A stretch of DNA of 64,000 bases from Leptodactylus fallax (lineage: Eukaryota; Chordata; Amphibia; Anura; Leptodactylidae): assembly GCA_947044405.1 (NCBI GenBank), contig CAMRHE010001068.1:124001-188000 (forward strand), given 5' to 3'. A program made the position numbers and the translations under genes. The notes beneath the pieces are model-generated. The model was not told the DNA's origin and searched no databases. It was given only the letters and a program-made list of their open reading frames with translations. The stretch's first letter is position 1. Each line of letters starts with the position of its first letter. Positions 23,001 to 34,128 of this stretch are shown here, piece by piece.

Positions 23001-26000
23001 TACAAACATTACATTACTGATCCTGAGTTATATCCTGTATTATACTCCAGAGCTGCGCTCACTATTCTGCTGTTACAGTCACTGTGTATATACATTACAT
23101 TACTTATCCTGTACTGATCCTGAGTTACATCCTGTATTATACTCCAGAGCTGCACTCACTATTCTGCTGGTACAGTCACTGTGTACATACATTACATTAC
23201 TTATCCTGTACTGATCCTGAGTTACATCCTGTATTATACTCCAGAGCTGCGCTCACTATTCTGCTGGTACAGTCACTGTGTATATACATTACATTACTTA
23301 TCCTGTATTATACTCCAGAGCTGCGCTCACTATTCTGCTGGTACAGTCACTGTGTACATACATTACATTACTTATCCTGTACTGATCCTGAGTTACATCC
23401 TGTATTATACTCCAGAGCTGCGCTCACTATTCTGCTGGTACAGTCACTGTGTATATACATTACATTACTTATCCTGTACTGATCCTGAGTTACATCCTGT
23501 ATTATACTCCAGAGCTGCACTCACTATTCTGCTGGTACAGTCACTGTGTACATACATTACATTACTTATCCTGTATTATACTCCAGAGCTGCGCTCACTA
23601 TTCTGCTGGTACAGTCACTGTGTGTACATACATTACATTACTTATCCTGTATTATACTCCAGAGCTGCACTCACTATTCTGCTGGTGCAGTCACTGTGTA
23701 CATACATTACATTACTTATCCTGTATTATACTCCAGAGCTGCGCTCACTATTCTGCTGGTACAGTCACTGTGTACATACATTACATTACATTACTTATCC
23801 TGTACTGATCCTGAGTTACATCCTGTATTATACTCCAGAGCTGCGCTCACTATTCTGCTGGTACAGTTACTGTGTACATACATTACATTACTTATCCTGT
23901 ACTGATCCTGAGTTACATCCTGTATTATACTCCAGAGCTGCGCTCACTATTCTGCTGGTGCAGTCACTGTGTACATACATTACATTACTTATCCTGTATT
24001 ATACTCCAGAGCTGCGCTCACTATTCTGCTGGTACAGTCACTGTGTACATACATTACATTACTTATCCTGTACTGATCCTGAGTTACATCCTGTATTATA
24101 CTCCAGAGCTGCACTCACTATTCTGCTGGTGCAGTCACTGTGTACATACATTACATTACTTATCCTGTATTATACTCCAGAGCTGCGCTCACTATTCTGC
24201 TGGTACAGTCACTGTGTACATACATTACATTACTTATCCTGTACTGATCCTGAGTTACATCCTGTATTATACTCCAGAGCTGCACTCACTATTCTGCTGG
24301 TACAGTCACTGTGTACATACATTACATTACTTATCCTGTATTATACTCCAGAGCTGCGCTCACTATTCTGCTGGTACAGTCACTGTGTACATACATTACA
24401 TTACTTATCCTGTACTGATCCTGAGTTACATCCTGTATTATACTCCAGAGCTGCGCTCACTATTCTGCTGGTACAGTCACTGTGTACATACATTACATTA
24501 CTTATCCTGTACTGATCCTGAGTTACATCCTGTATTATACTCCAGAGCTGCGCTCACTATTCTGCTGGTGCAGTCACTGTGTACATGCATTACATTACTT
24601 ATCCTGTACTGATCCTGAGTTACATCCTGTATTATACTCCAGAGCTGCGCTCACTATTCTGCTGGAACAGTCACTGTGTACATACATTACATTACTTATC
24701 CTGTACTGATCCTGAGTTACATCCTGTATTATACTCCAGAGCTGCACTCACTATTCTGCTGGTGCAGTCACTGTGTACATACATTACATTACTTATCCTG
24801 TATTATACTCCAGAGCTGCGCTCACTATTCTGCTGGTACAGTCACTGTGTACATACATTACATTACTTATCCTGTACTGATCCTGAGTTACATCCTGTAT
24901 TATACTCCAGAGCTGCACTCACTATTCTGCTGGTGCAGTCACTGTGTACATACATTACATTACTTATCCTGTATTATACTCCAGAGCTGCGCTCACTATT
25001 CTGCTGGTACAGTCACTGTGTACATACATTACATTACTTATCCTGTACTGATCCTGAGTTACATCCTGTATTATACTCCAGAGCTGCACTCACTATTCTG
25101 CTGGTACAGTCACTGTGTACATGCATTACATTACTTATCCTGTATTATACTCCAGAGCTGCACTCACTATTCTGCTGGTACAGTCACTGTGTACATACAT
25201 TACATTACTTATCCTGTACTGATCCTGAGTTACATCCTGTATTATACTCCAGAGCTGCACTCACTATTCTGCTGGTACAGTCACTGTGTACATACATTAC
25301 ATTACTTATCCTGTATTATACTCCAGAGCTGCGCTCACTATTCTGCTGGTACAGTCACTGTGTACATACATTACATTACTTATCCTGTATTATACTCCAG
25401 AGCTGCGCTCACTATTCTGCTGGTACAGTCACTGTGTACATACATTACATTACTTATCCTGTACTGATCCTGAGTTACATCCTGTATTATACTCCAGAGC
25501 TGCGCTCACTATTCTGCTGGTGCAGTCACTGTGTACATACATTACATTACTTATCCTGTACTGATCCTGAGTTACATCCTGTATTATACGCCAGAGCTGC
25601 GCTCACTATTCTGCTGGTACAGTCACTGTGTACATACATTACATTACTTATCCTGTATTATACTCCAGAGCTGCACTCACTATTCTGCTGGTACAGTCAC
25701 TGTGTACATACATTACATTACTTATGCTGTATTATACTCCAGAGCTGCGCTCACTATTCTGCTGGTACAGTCACTGTGTACATACATTACATTACTTATC
25801 CTGTACTGATCCTGAGTTACATCCTGTATTATACTCCAGAGCTGCGCTCACTATTCTGCTGGTACAGTCACTGTGTACATACATTACATTACTTATGCTG
25901 TACTGATCCTGAGTTACATCCTGTATTATACTCCAGAGCTGCACTCACTATTCTGCTGGTGCAGTCACTGTGTACATACATTACATTACTTATCCTGTAT

Positions 26001-27742
26001 TATACTCCAGAGCTGCGCTCACTATTCTGCTGGTGCAGTCACTGTGTACATACATTACATTACTTATCCTGTACTGATCCTGAGTTACATCCTGTATTAT
26101 ACTCCAGAGCTGCGCTCACTATTCTGCTGGTGCAGTCACTGTGTACATACATTACATTACTTATCCTGTACTGATCCTGAGTTACATCCTGTATTATACT
26201 CCAGAGCTGCGCTCACTATTCTGCTGGTGCAGTCACTGTGTACATACATTACATTACTTATCCTGTATTATCCTCCAGAGCTGCGCTCACTATTCTGCTG
26301 GTGCAGTCACTGTGTACATACATTACATTACTTATCCTGTATTATACTCCAGAGCTGCGCTCACTATTCTGCTGGTGCAGTCACTGTGTACATACATTAC
26401 ATTACTTATCCTGTATTATACTCCAGAGCTGCGCTCACTATTCTGCTGGTACAGTCACTGTGTACATACATTACATTACTTATCCTGTACTGATCCTGAG
26501 TTACATCCTGTATTATACTCCAGAGCTGCGCTCACTATTCTGCTGGTACAGTCACTGTGTACATACATTACATTACTTATCCTGTATTATACTCCAGAGC
26601 TGCGCTCACTATTCTGCTGGTACAGTCACTGTGTACATACATTACATTACTTATCCTGTATTATACTCCAGAGCTGCGCTCACTATTCTGCTGGTACAGT
26701 CACTGTGTACATACATTACATTACTTATCCTGTACTGATCCTGAGTTACATCCTGTATTATACTCCAGAGCTGCGCTCACTATTCTGCTGGTGCAGTCAC
26801 TGTGTACATACATTACATTACTTATCCTGTACTGATCCTGAGTTACATCCTGTATTATACTCCAGAGCTGCGCTCACTATTCTGCTGGTACAGTCACTGT
26901 GTACATACATTACATTACTTATCCTGTATTATACTCCAGAGCTGCACTCACTATTCTGCTGGTACAGTCACTGTGTACATACATTACATTACTTATGCTG
27001 TATTATACTCCAGAGCTGCGCTCACTATTCTGCTGGTACAGTCACTGTGTACATACATTACATTACTTATCCTGTACTGATCCTGAGTTACATCCTGTAT
27101 TATACTCCAGAGCTGCGCTCACTATTCTGCTGGTACAGTCACTGTGTACATACATTACATTACTTATGCTGTACTGATCCTGAGTTACATCCTGTATTAT
27201 ACTCCAGAGCTGCACTCACTATTCTGCTGGTGCAGTCACTGTGTACATACATTACATTACTTATCCTGTATTATACTCCAGAGCTGCACTCACTATTCTG
27301 CTGGTACAGTCACTGTGTACATACATTACATTACTTATCCTGTACTGATCCTGAGTTACATCCTGTATTATACTCCAGAGCTGCGCTCACTATTCTGCTG
27401 GTGCAGTCACTGTGTACATACATTACATTACTTATCCTGTACTGATCCTGAGTTACATCCTGTATTATACTCCAGAGCTGCGCTCACTATTCTGCTGGTA
27501 CAGTCACTGTGTACATACATTACATTACTTATCCTGTATTATACTCCAGTGCTGCGCTCACTATTCTGCTGGTGCAGTCACTGTGTACATACATTACATT
27601 ACTTATCCTGTATTATCCTCCAGAGCTGCACTCACTATTCTGCTGGTGCAGTCACTGTGTACATACATTACATTACTTATCCTGTATTATACTCCAGAGC
27701 TGCGCTCACTATTCTGCTGGTGCAGTCACTGTGCACCATTTT
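23001..27742. repeat. 97/74-bp two-form tandem array (about 55 units)
   Basis: Long units (97 bp) contain TGTACTGATCCTGAGTTACA and then TATACTCCAGAGCTGCGCTC. Short units (74 bp) lack a 23-bp piece lying between two ATCCTGT direct repeats and are otherwise the same. Long and short units are intermixed. A block of 15 units (7 long plus 8 short, 1,271 bp) is repeated in the right third (25,876 matches 27,147). Long open frames through the array exist because one long plus one short unit is 171 bp, a multiple of three, and the units lack stops in those frames; they are not genes. Confidence 0.97.
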
Positions 27743-28544
27743 ACTCACGGTGCCATCTAATCTTGTAGTGGTTAACCATGAGAGTTGTGACTGTAGTATA
27801 CGGTATGATATTACTCTAGTATACTGTATATACCGCACATCTGTAGTCACATGTTCAGCAGGACTCTTGCTATTGGCGGTTTCTGAGCTGCGGTAAATCC
27901 TCCATGTTTTTCGTGTGTCACATGATGTACATTTTTCAATCAGAGTTTCCACTTGGCAGTAAAGTGCCGCTATTTATACCGCAGGGAGACGTCTGCCAGG
28001 AAATTGAATTCTCTCCTGACGTCTCTGAGCTGTTCACTGACAAGTGGAGGCGGCTTTGACGCTGATTTCCCAGTAAGTGCAGGATGAGGGTCCTTGAGAC
28101 GAGAATGACTGAGTCTCCGGGGGGCGCTCTGGACGCTCCGCACTAACTTTTAGCTTTGTGTCCAGTCTACACTAATCTGTATTTGTTTTTCGGGGGTCTT
28201 GCTGCTGGTGAAGCCTTAACAGGGAACCCCCTAAATAGCAATAACACTGCAGCACTGCAGCTCTCACTGCATGTCATTTATACTCCAGTCACATCCAGAG
28301 CTGCAGTCACCATGACCACATCATCACTGATCCACCACATACCTATAAGAGCTGAGATCCTATATAGCACTAGATTTCCCATAGTACATTGATGTATAGA
28401 CCGGTATTACATCCCCCAAAATGCATGACAGCAGAGTATACCCTGTGCAGGGGGTGCACCAGCAGGGGTGCCCTGGCCGTAGACACACTTTGCAGGATGA
28501 TGGTATTTTATATGAATATAGTATATAGGTCATGTACATGTATA
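27743..28544. other. Intronic DNA with a dispersed relative of the 97-bp unit
   Basis: At 28,281-28,310 lies TACTCCAGTCACATCCAGAG followed by CTGCAGTCACC, a diverged single copy of the sequence amplified at 23.0-27.7 kb. Otherwise nothing is recognised. Confidence 0.5.
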
Positions 28545-28702
28545 TAGGGATTAGCAGCCTGCAGCATACCAGCTGTTGTGGAACTACAACTCTCAGCATG
28601 CATACTTGCCGTGCTGTTCTTGGAACTCCCATAGAAGTGAATGGAGCATGCTGGGAGTTGTAGTTTCATAGCAGCTAGAGTGGTAAGGGTTGTCGACCCC
28701 TG
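28545..28702. mobile_element. hAT-type miniature element
   Basis: Left end TAGGGATTAGCAGCCTGCAG and right end GGTTGTCGACCCCTG form terminal inverted repeats of the CAGGGGTCGGCAACC type known for hAT elements. Inside are the inverted arms GGAACTACAACTCTCAGCAT and GCATGCTGGGAGTTGTAG. No clear 8-bp target duplication is seen. About 158 bp, no coding capacity. Confidence 0.65.
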
Positions 28703-29258
28703 ATATAGTGTGTGCAGCTTCTGCCATGTTCGGCCGCAGACGTGAGATCGTTCTCGTGGATTATTGATGCAGAGTGTGGGTCACCGTGCGGAGGTTTGGG
28801 GAGTGTTCACACAAGTGAAATCCACTTTGATAAATAGGATTTGTACTTGCAGTGGAAACCCTGGCAGAATTAGATTTCGGTTGTGGATTTTGCACGCGGC
28901 TGTCACTGTGTGCATTATCTGTAGCCCCATATTAGCCCCATATTAGCCATACAACCCAGAATCCCATTGATAGATTTCGGCGCAGAATCTGTGTCCCTTT
29001 CTGAGTGGAAATTGCACCATGTGAACATACCCTTACAAAGCTCAATGTACCAGATTTATTACATTACATGACAAGGGGTTTGACTTGGAAGAGGAAAAGG
29101 GTGTGGCTTAGCAGGAAGAGGTGTGGCTAAACTACAACAATAGATAAAATATTAGTACAAAGTCAGCCAATAAGTGATCTACAAAGTGTCTAAAGATGCA
29201 GCAAATTCATTGCGTAGTTTGAGCCACTTTGATAAATTTGGTGCATCCTTATGATGTC
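28703..29258. other. Unassigned intronic DNA
   Basis: No recognisable gene or element. Confidence 0.5.
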
Positions 29259-29571
29259 TTAAAGGGGTGTTCTGGGTTTACTTATTAATGGCCTATCCTA
29301 GGACCTCTACTGATCTTACAAAGCTGCGGCTTCTTCCCTGTGCTGGTGACATCACGTTCATCGGTCACATGGTACAGCAGCAGCTCAGTTCCATTCAAGT
29401 GAATGCGGCTGAGCTGCAGTACCAAGCACAGCCACTAAGATATGTACAGCGCTGTAGTTAGTATTGAGTGAGGACCCAAATGCTGATTGGCTACGGTCCC
29501 GGCTATCGGACCCCACCGTTCATATCTTAAGGATAGATCATTAATATGGAAATCCCAGGAATCCCCTTTAA
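29259..29571. mobile_element. Complete TTAA-flanked miniature element, 313 bp
   Basis: TTAA at 29,259-29,262 and again at 29,568-29,571. The termini are inverted: TTAAAGGGGTGTTCTGGG on the left, and CCCAGGAATCCCCTTTAA on the right, which reverses to TTAAAGGGGATTCCTGGG. The interior has mirrored GGCCTATCCTAGGA and TCTTAAGGATAGATCATTAA segments and a CAGCTCAGTTCCATTCAAGT/GAATGCGGCTGAGCTG foldback. No open frame of transposase type. A piggyBac- or Kolobok-type mobiliser is inferred from the TTAA target. Confidence 0.75.
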
Positions 29572-30607
29572 TACTAGACAGATTAGTAAATCTCTGGATG
29601 GGCAGAGACGTTTGCGCTGTGTTCACACCTGTGTTCAGCGTCTGTGCAGATTTTGTCAAAATCAGATAATATAGCGCGGCGTGCAGTACTACTATGCCCA
29701 GTAAAATGATGGACCCCGTTATAGTTAATGGGCCTGGGCACCATCGGAGGCTTAAACCAGCAGATGTGAACAGCGCTCTATGATGCTGTGCTTGGCTCAC
29801 CGATGATTTATCTACACTGATACATTGTAACAAACCTACAGCTACAGATAGTATTAGGTCATTCTCTGACAGCGCACAGTACTACTACTCTCATTCTGAC
29901 GCGGCGTACTTCTATCCTCCTTCTGTTAATGGGGTTCACATACTTTTTGTTATATTTCTGGGTGTCTGCCGCTCCGTTACTTCTCCCCCCCCCCCCCCCC
30001 CCCCCCCGTCGCTCTGCAGTCAGATACGTGGCGTTGCCTCCATCTTTAATATGTTCTTGTGCCTGATTCCTGCGGCTCTCGTGGGATTGACGGACGTGGC
30101 GGAGCGGCGGCGTTTCGTTAGCAGAGCAGTGAAGCGTCTGTGATCTTAAATTGCTATTTAAAAAGGTGATTTAATGAGACAAATTCAATCCCTCAAGTGT
30201 GAAATGTTTACAAGTAATTCAGCCATTAATTGAAAAATTTCCTCCTCTGTATGTAATGAGCGGCTCCCCCGCCCCCGTCACGCCGCTGCTCCCCCCTAAG
30301 AGGGTGTCTAGGGACAGGGCGGTTCCTCTCAAATGAAGAGCCCCTACTCTGCAGGAGAAAAGAAAATATCCCAATATGACACGGCTTTTCCCTATCTGTT
30401 TCTCGGAAAGCTGGGTGACCCTGACAACCATAATGGCTGGAATTACTGCCCCCTCAGAGGTTGTCGCCTGCTCATGGTAACTCGTCTTTGGGTGTATTCA
30501 CATGAGTGGTTTTTTGGCTGCAGTGACAATTGTCGTGATTTTGTTTGCCTAAAACCTTGTGTGTTCATTTCTGCAGAAGAAAGTGAGGAAGATTGCTGGT
30601 CAGGAGT
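29572..30607. other. Unassigned intronic DNA with a 23-C run
   Basis: An uninterrupted run of 23 C lies at 29,985-30,007. GATACATTGTAACAAAC at 29,819 resembles the 91-bp array at 20.3 kb. A GGAAAGCTGGGTGACC arm lies at 30,405-30,420. Confidence 0.55.
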
Positions 30608-30764
30608 CTAGGAAAGCTGGGTGGTTATTTAAAGGGGTTTACAGGGACTTGTATATTGATGACCTATTCTTAGTGATGACCCGGGACCCCCACAGATCAG
30701 CTGTCTGAATAGACCTAAGTCTATCTGGTCTAGCCAGTCCTCTGTGATGTAATCATCCCAGCAA
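30608..30764. mobile_element. AGGAAAGCTGGGTG arm followed by a partial TTAA-type element
   Basis: CTAGGAAAGCTGGGTGG at 30,608-30,624 is followed at 30,629 by TTAAAGGGGTTTACAGGGAC, TATTGATGACCTATTC and CCCCCACAGATCAGCTG, which is the left half of the TTAA-type family. The right end is not visible. Confidence 0.5.
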
Positions 30765-30890
30765 GCTTCGGCTGGTGTGAAACTACAACTCCCAGCATGC
30801 TCATTTCACTCCTATGAATGTGGTGAGAACAGGTGAGCACAAGTTCATGCTGGGAGTTGTAGTTCCACAACAGTTGGAGTGTGCAATGTT
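30765..30890. mobile_element. hAT-type miniature element, ends decayed
   Basis: Inverted arms GTGAAACTACAACTCCCAGC and CATGCTGGGAGTTGTAGTTC face each other across about 45 bp, as in the copies at 28.5 and 47.3 kb. Confidence 0.6.
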
Positions 30891-31551
30891 ACTCATTCCT
30901 GCTCCATTTGTGAAGCATGTTATCTGCACCGATACATAGTAGCAAAGCATCAGGACAGGGTAGGAGGGTTACAATGGTAGTAAACGCAGCAAGCAGAGGG
31001 TTAATAAACAGCGATGAACTAAAGACACAAAATATCATTATCTAGTGATTGCGGAGTGCTGCTCTGGATGTGACTGGTGTATAACAGGCCCATACCGCAG
31101 CCCTCTAGGCCCATCCTCTTCTCTGCTGACGCTCCCGCCATTTTTCCGCACCGAGTGGCCTCAGCCTTATAGAGGTTTTCTCCCCTAGAGGCAGTGAGTG
31201 GCGGGGCGTCATGGAGGGGTCACAGAACGGGGTACCCAAAAGTCCTGGAACGTGCAGGGGCACCAGGAGGATCAGGATGACTAATGGGTGGGGAATCCGT
31301 GTGTATGTGAAGTCTCCTGGGAACTGAGCGGCCTCGGACGTTGCTACAAGTGGCGATTTCCTCTTTCGGCGCCGCCGGCCGGGTGTGAACGCAGCTAAAA
31401 TGTTAAACTGGAATTTAGACTTGGAAAATGTCACCGAGCTCCGAGGCAGTAAAATAAAAACCAAGACCATAGAGCAGCGGCCGCAGTTTACTGCCCGGGT
31501 GTAAAAGATGACAAATCTAATCATACACCATGTCTAGGGTATTGTCTGCTC
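30891..31551. other. Unassigned intronic DNA
   Basis: GTGCTGCTCTGGATGTGACT at about 31,057 is an inverted, diverged relative of the CCAGAGCTGC part of the 97-bp unit. The minus-strand frame at 31,105-31,524 has no recognised domain. Confidence 0.45.
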
Positions 31552-31609
31552 CTGGGAAAGCTGGATACCAGCGGCGTGTACCAAAATCCCTGATTTCATC
31601 CAGCTTTTA
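31552..31609. repeat. AGGAAAGCTGGGTG-family foldback
   Basis: TGGGAAAGCTGGATACC is inverted as TTCATCCAGCTTTTACAG, about 58 bp overall. Confidence 0.5.
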
Positions 31610-31681
31610 CAGACTAGATTCCAGATCTGGGCAGTTATGTAGCAATACAGGAGCAGGGTATAGAATGATATGGAACTACAT

Positions 31682-31754
31682 CCTAGGAAAGCTGGGTGAC
31701 AACCCCTGTGGAGGTGTAATAGCCGCCATATTGGTTGCCACCCAACTTTCTAAG
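31682..31754. repeat. AGGAAAGCTGGGTG-family foldback, best copy (73 bp)
   Basis: CCTAGGAAAGCTGGGTGACA at the left end and GCCACCCAACTTTCTAAG at the right end are inverted repeats, enclosing ATAGCCGCCATATTGG. It shares CCATATTGG with the copy at 1,582-1,631, confirming a single miniature family. Confidence 0.65.
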
Positions 31755-31964
31755 TAACAGGTGAAAGACAATCCTACAACCAACCCATTTACTTGAGTAT
31801 AATAGAGATGAGATTTAGGATCCTTTAATCCAGCACCAAAGGGGTGACATTTGGTAGACCCCACTGATCAGCGGAACGAAAGGAGCGGTTTTCAGGCAGT
31901 AAACGCAACGCTCCATTCATTTCAGTGGGATTGTGGTAGATGGCTTCAGCTTATTCTTCCTTCA

Positions 31965-32525
31965 CACACACAGCTCTGCTACCTCCACATTCCTTACACA
32001 CACATCCCTGCTACCTCCACATTCCTTACACACACAGCTCTGCTACATCCACATTCCTTACACACACAGCTTTGCTATTTCCACATTCCTTACACACACA
32101 GCTCTGCTATTTCCACATTCCTTACACACACAGCTCTGCTACATCCACTTCCTTACACACACAGCTTTGCTATTTCCACATTCCTTACACACACAGCTCT
32201 GCTATTTCCACATTCCTTACACACACAGCCCTGCTACCTCCACATTTCTTACACACACAGCCCTGCTACCTCCACATTTCTTACACACACAGTTCTGCTA
32301 CCTCCACATTTCTTACACACACAGCTCTGCTACATCCACATTCCTTACACACACAGCTCTGCTACATCCACATTCCTTACACACACAGCTTTGCTATTTC
32401 CACATTCCTTACACACACAGCTCTGCTACATCCACTTCCTTACACACACAGCTCTGCTACATCCACTTCCTTACACACACAGCTCTGCTACCTCCACATT
32501 TCTTACACACACAGCTCTGCTACCT
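31965..32525. repeat. 32-bp minisatellite (about 17 copies)
   Basis: Unit contains TTACACACACAGCTCTGC then TACCTCCACATTCC; 30-bp variants have TACATCCACTTCC. More degenerate related sequence (CAGCTCTGCTAC with CATGTTTCC or CATTTCCC) continues to about 32,840. All three plus-strand frames are open through it, giving long Thr/His/Leu-rich translations that I do not regard as proteins. Confidence 0.95.
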
Positions 32526-32871
32526 CCTTGTTCTTCACACCCTCAGCTAGCTGTACTACCTCCATGTTTTTATCTCCACAATACTGCCCACATTTTCCTT
32601 TCTGCACACACAGCTCTGTGCTCCACCCACACCCACAACTCTGCTACTTTCATGTTTCCTCCCTTCATACGCTCAGCTCTGCTACATCCTCATTTCCCTC
32701 TACACTCAGCTGTGCTACAGCCATGTCTCCCTCCACACACTTACTACATGCACACTTTCCCTCACGCATGCAGCTCTGCTAAACCCACTTTCCCCCCACA
32801 TACTCGGCTCTGCTACAGTCCCATTTACATCCCCACGGGAATAACTTGCTTTCATGGGAAAACCCTTTAAG

Positions 32872-34128
32872 TATTCTGGATTATTGAGTAATTTGTGGTG
32901 AGTGCGCCTGATTTATTAAGAGGGTGGAGTCTTATAATTCTGGCGCGCCTCGCACCAGTCAGCGACTTCATTAACACAGGAGTAGGAAATGCCAGTCCTA
33001 ATAATTTATTCCTATCGTATGGATTCAATATGGGAAGTGTTGTCATGAGCACATCAGAGCAGCTGGAAACCATCAGCATGTAGGAAGTGAATACACCTGG
33101 TGATGGCGACATTTTTTACTTGTCTGGTCGCCTTCCATCCTGATATCTTTACATCTGTGGTCCACAATCTTCTCGTAATGACTTCCACTTTTTATCCCTT
33201 CTTTCCCTGATCCCTCCGACCTGATAATCCGGGGTCCGGTGAGTGACAGCCGCGAGATGAAAGGGCGTCGGCGCGATCAGCCGCCGTGATGAGTCAGTTC
33301 CTGAACATTGGGACTTTAATCCCCGTCCAATCCTGCTCATCAAAAAATCATTTCTCGCTCAGCGGCCTCGGAGATGACTGGCGCCGCTTACTAGTCCGAT
33401 CACACAGCGCGGTAGCCTACAGCGGGCGGCGGCCATGGCTAATACAAGACTGGGAAGTGGAAAGTTCCAGGAATCGATAACCACTGGGGAAATTCCTCGG
33501 GTGTGCGGACAGACTAATGAACGCCATCAAGCTCTCCGCTATCTGTGTAATAACCGCGGCTGGCAGCCATTACCGCCACCCCGAGGGGGCTTCACCCAGC
33601 TTTCTACACTCCCTGAATGGCTTGTCAATCAGAATTCTTATGCACTATTCTGATTTCTGTAAGAAAACTGCTCGTGTGAATATTCCCTTAAAGTCTATCC
33701 AGTGCGGCTGCGGTTTTCTCCCCGCTCTGCAGGCAGCGAGGTTATTTTCCAGCGGTCGTTTCTTCGCCATATTCTTCGCAATTCGCCTCTATTGTTAGAC
33801 TATAAATACATCCACAATAGCGCTTCACATTTTTCCCCCATTTGACAAGTTGATGAGGAGTTTTCTGAAACCTCTGGAGGGAACGAGCTGCGAATGAAGC
33901 GGGGACATCGCTGCACGGAGGACGACCGCGGGGACACAGGAAAACCCACACACTTAGAGCGCTCTGTAGCGTAGCTTTATGTTATTAACTCCTACATTAC
34001 CAGTGTGAGCGACACCTGACCCTCCACCACAGCGGCGGCTGCAAGTGACGACATCGACCTGTATAGGATCTGTGTATAAGAGAAGGATCCAGTATAGGGC
34101 AGCTGCTGCTATAGGCACCTGTGACCCC
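32872..34128. other. Mostly unique intronic DNA
   Basis: A single TTCACCCAGCTTTCTACAC arm lies at 33,591-33,609. No gene or complete element recognised. Confidence 0.45.

Noticed and set aside
23084..27896. Plus-strand open frames up to 531 codons
   Set aside because: Repeat-derived: long plus short unit equals 171 bp, a multiple of three, and frames start at the same ATG-containing spot in each unit.
31851..32870. Three overlapping plus-strand frames of 205-339 codons rich in Thr, His and Leu
   Set aside because: All three frames are open at once through a 32-bp repeat, which is a property of the repeat, not evidence of coding.
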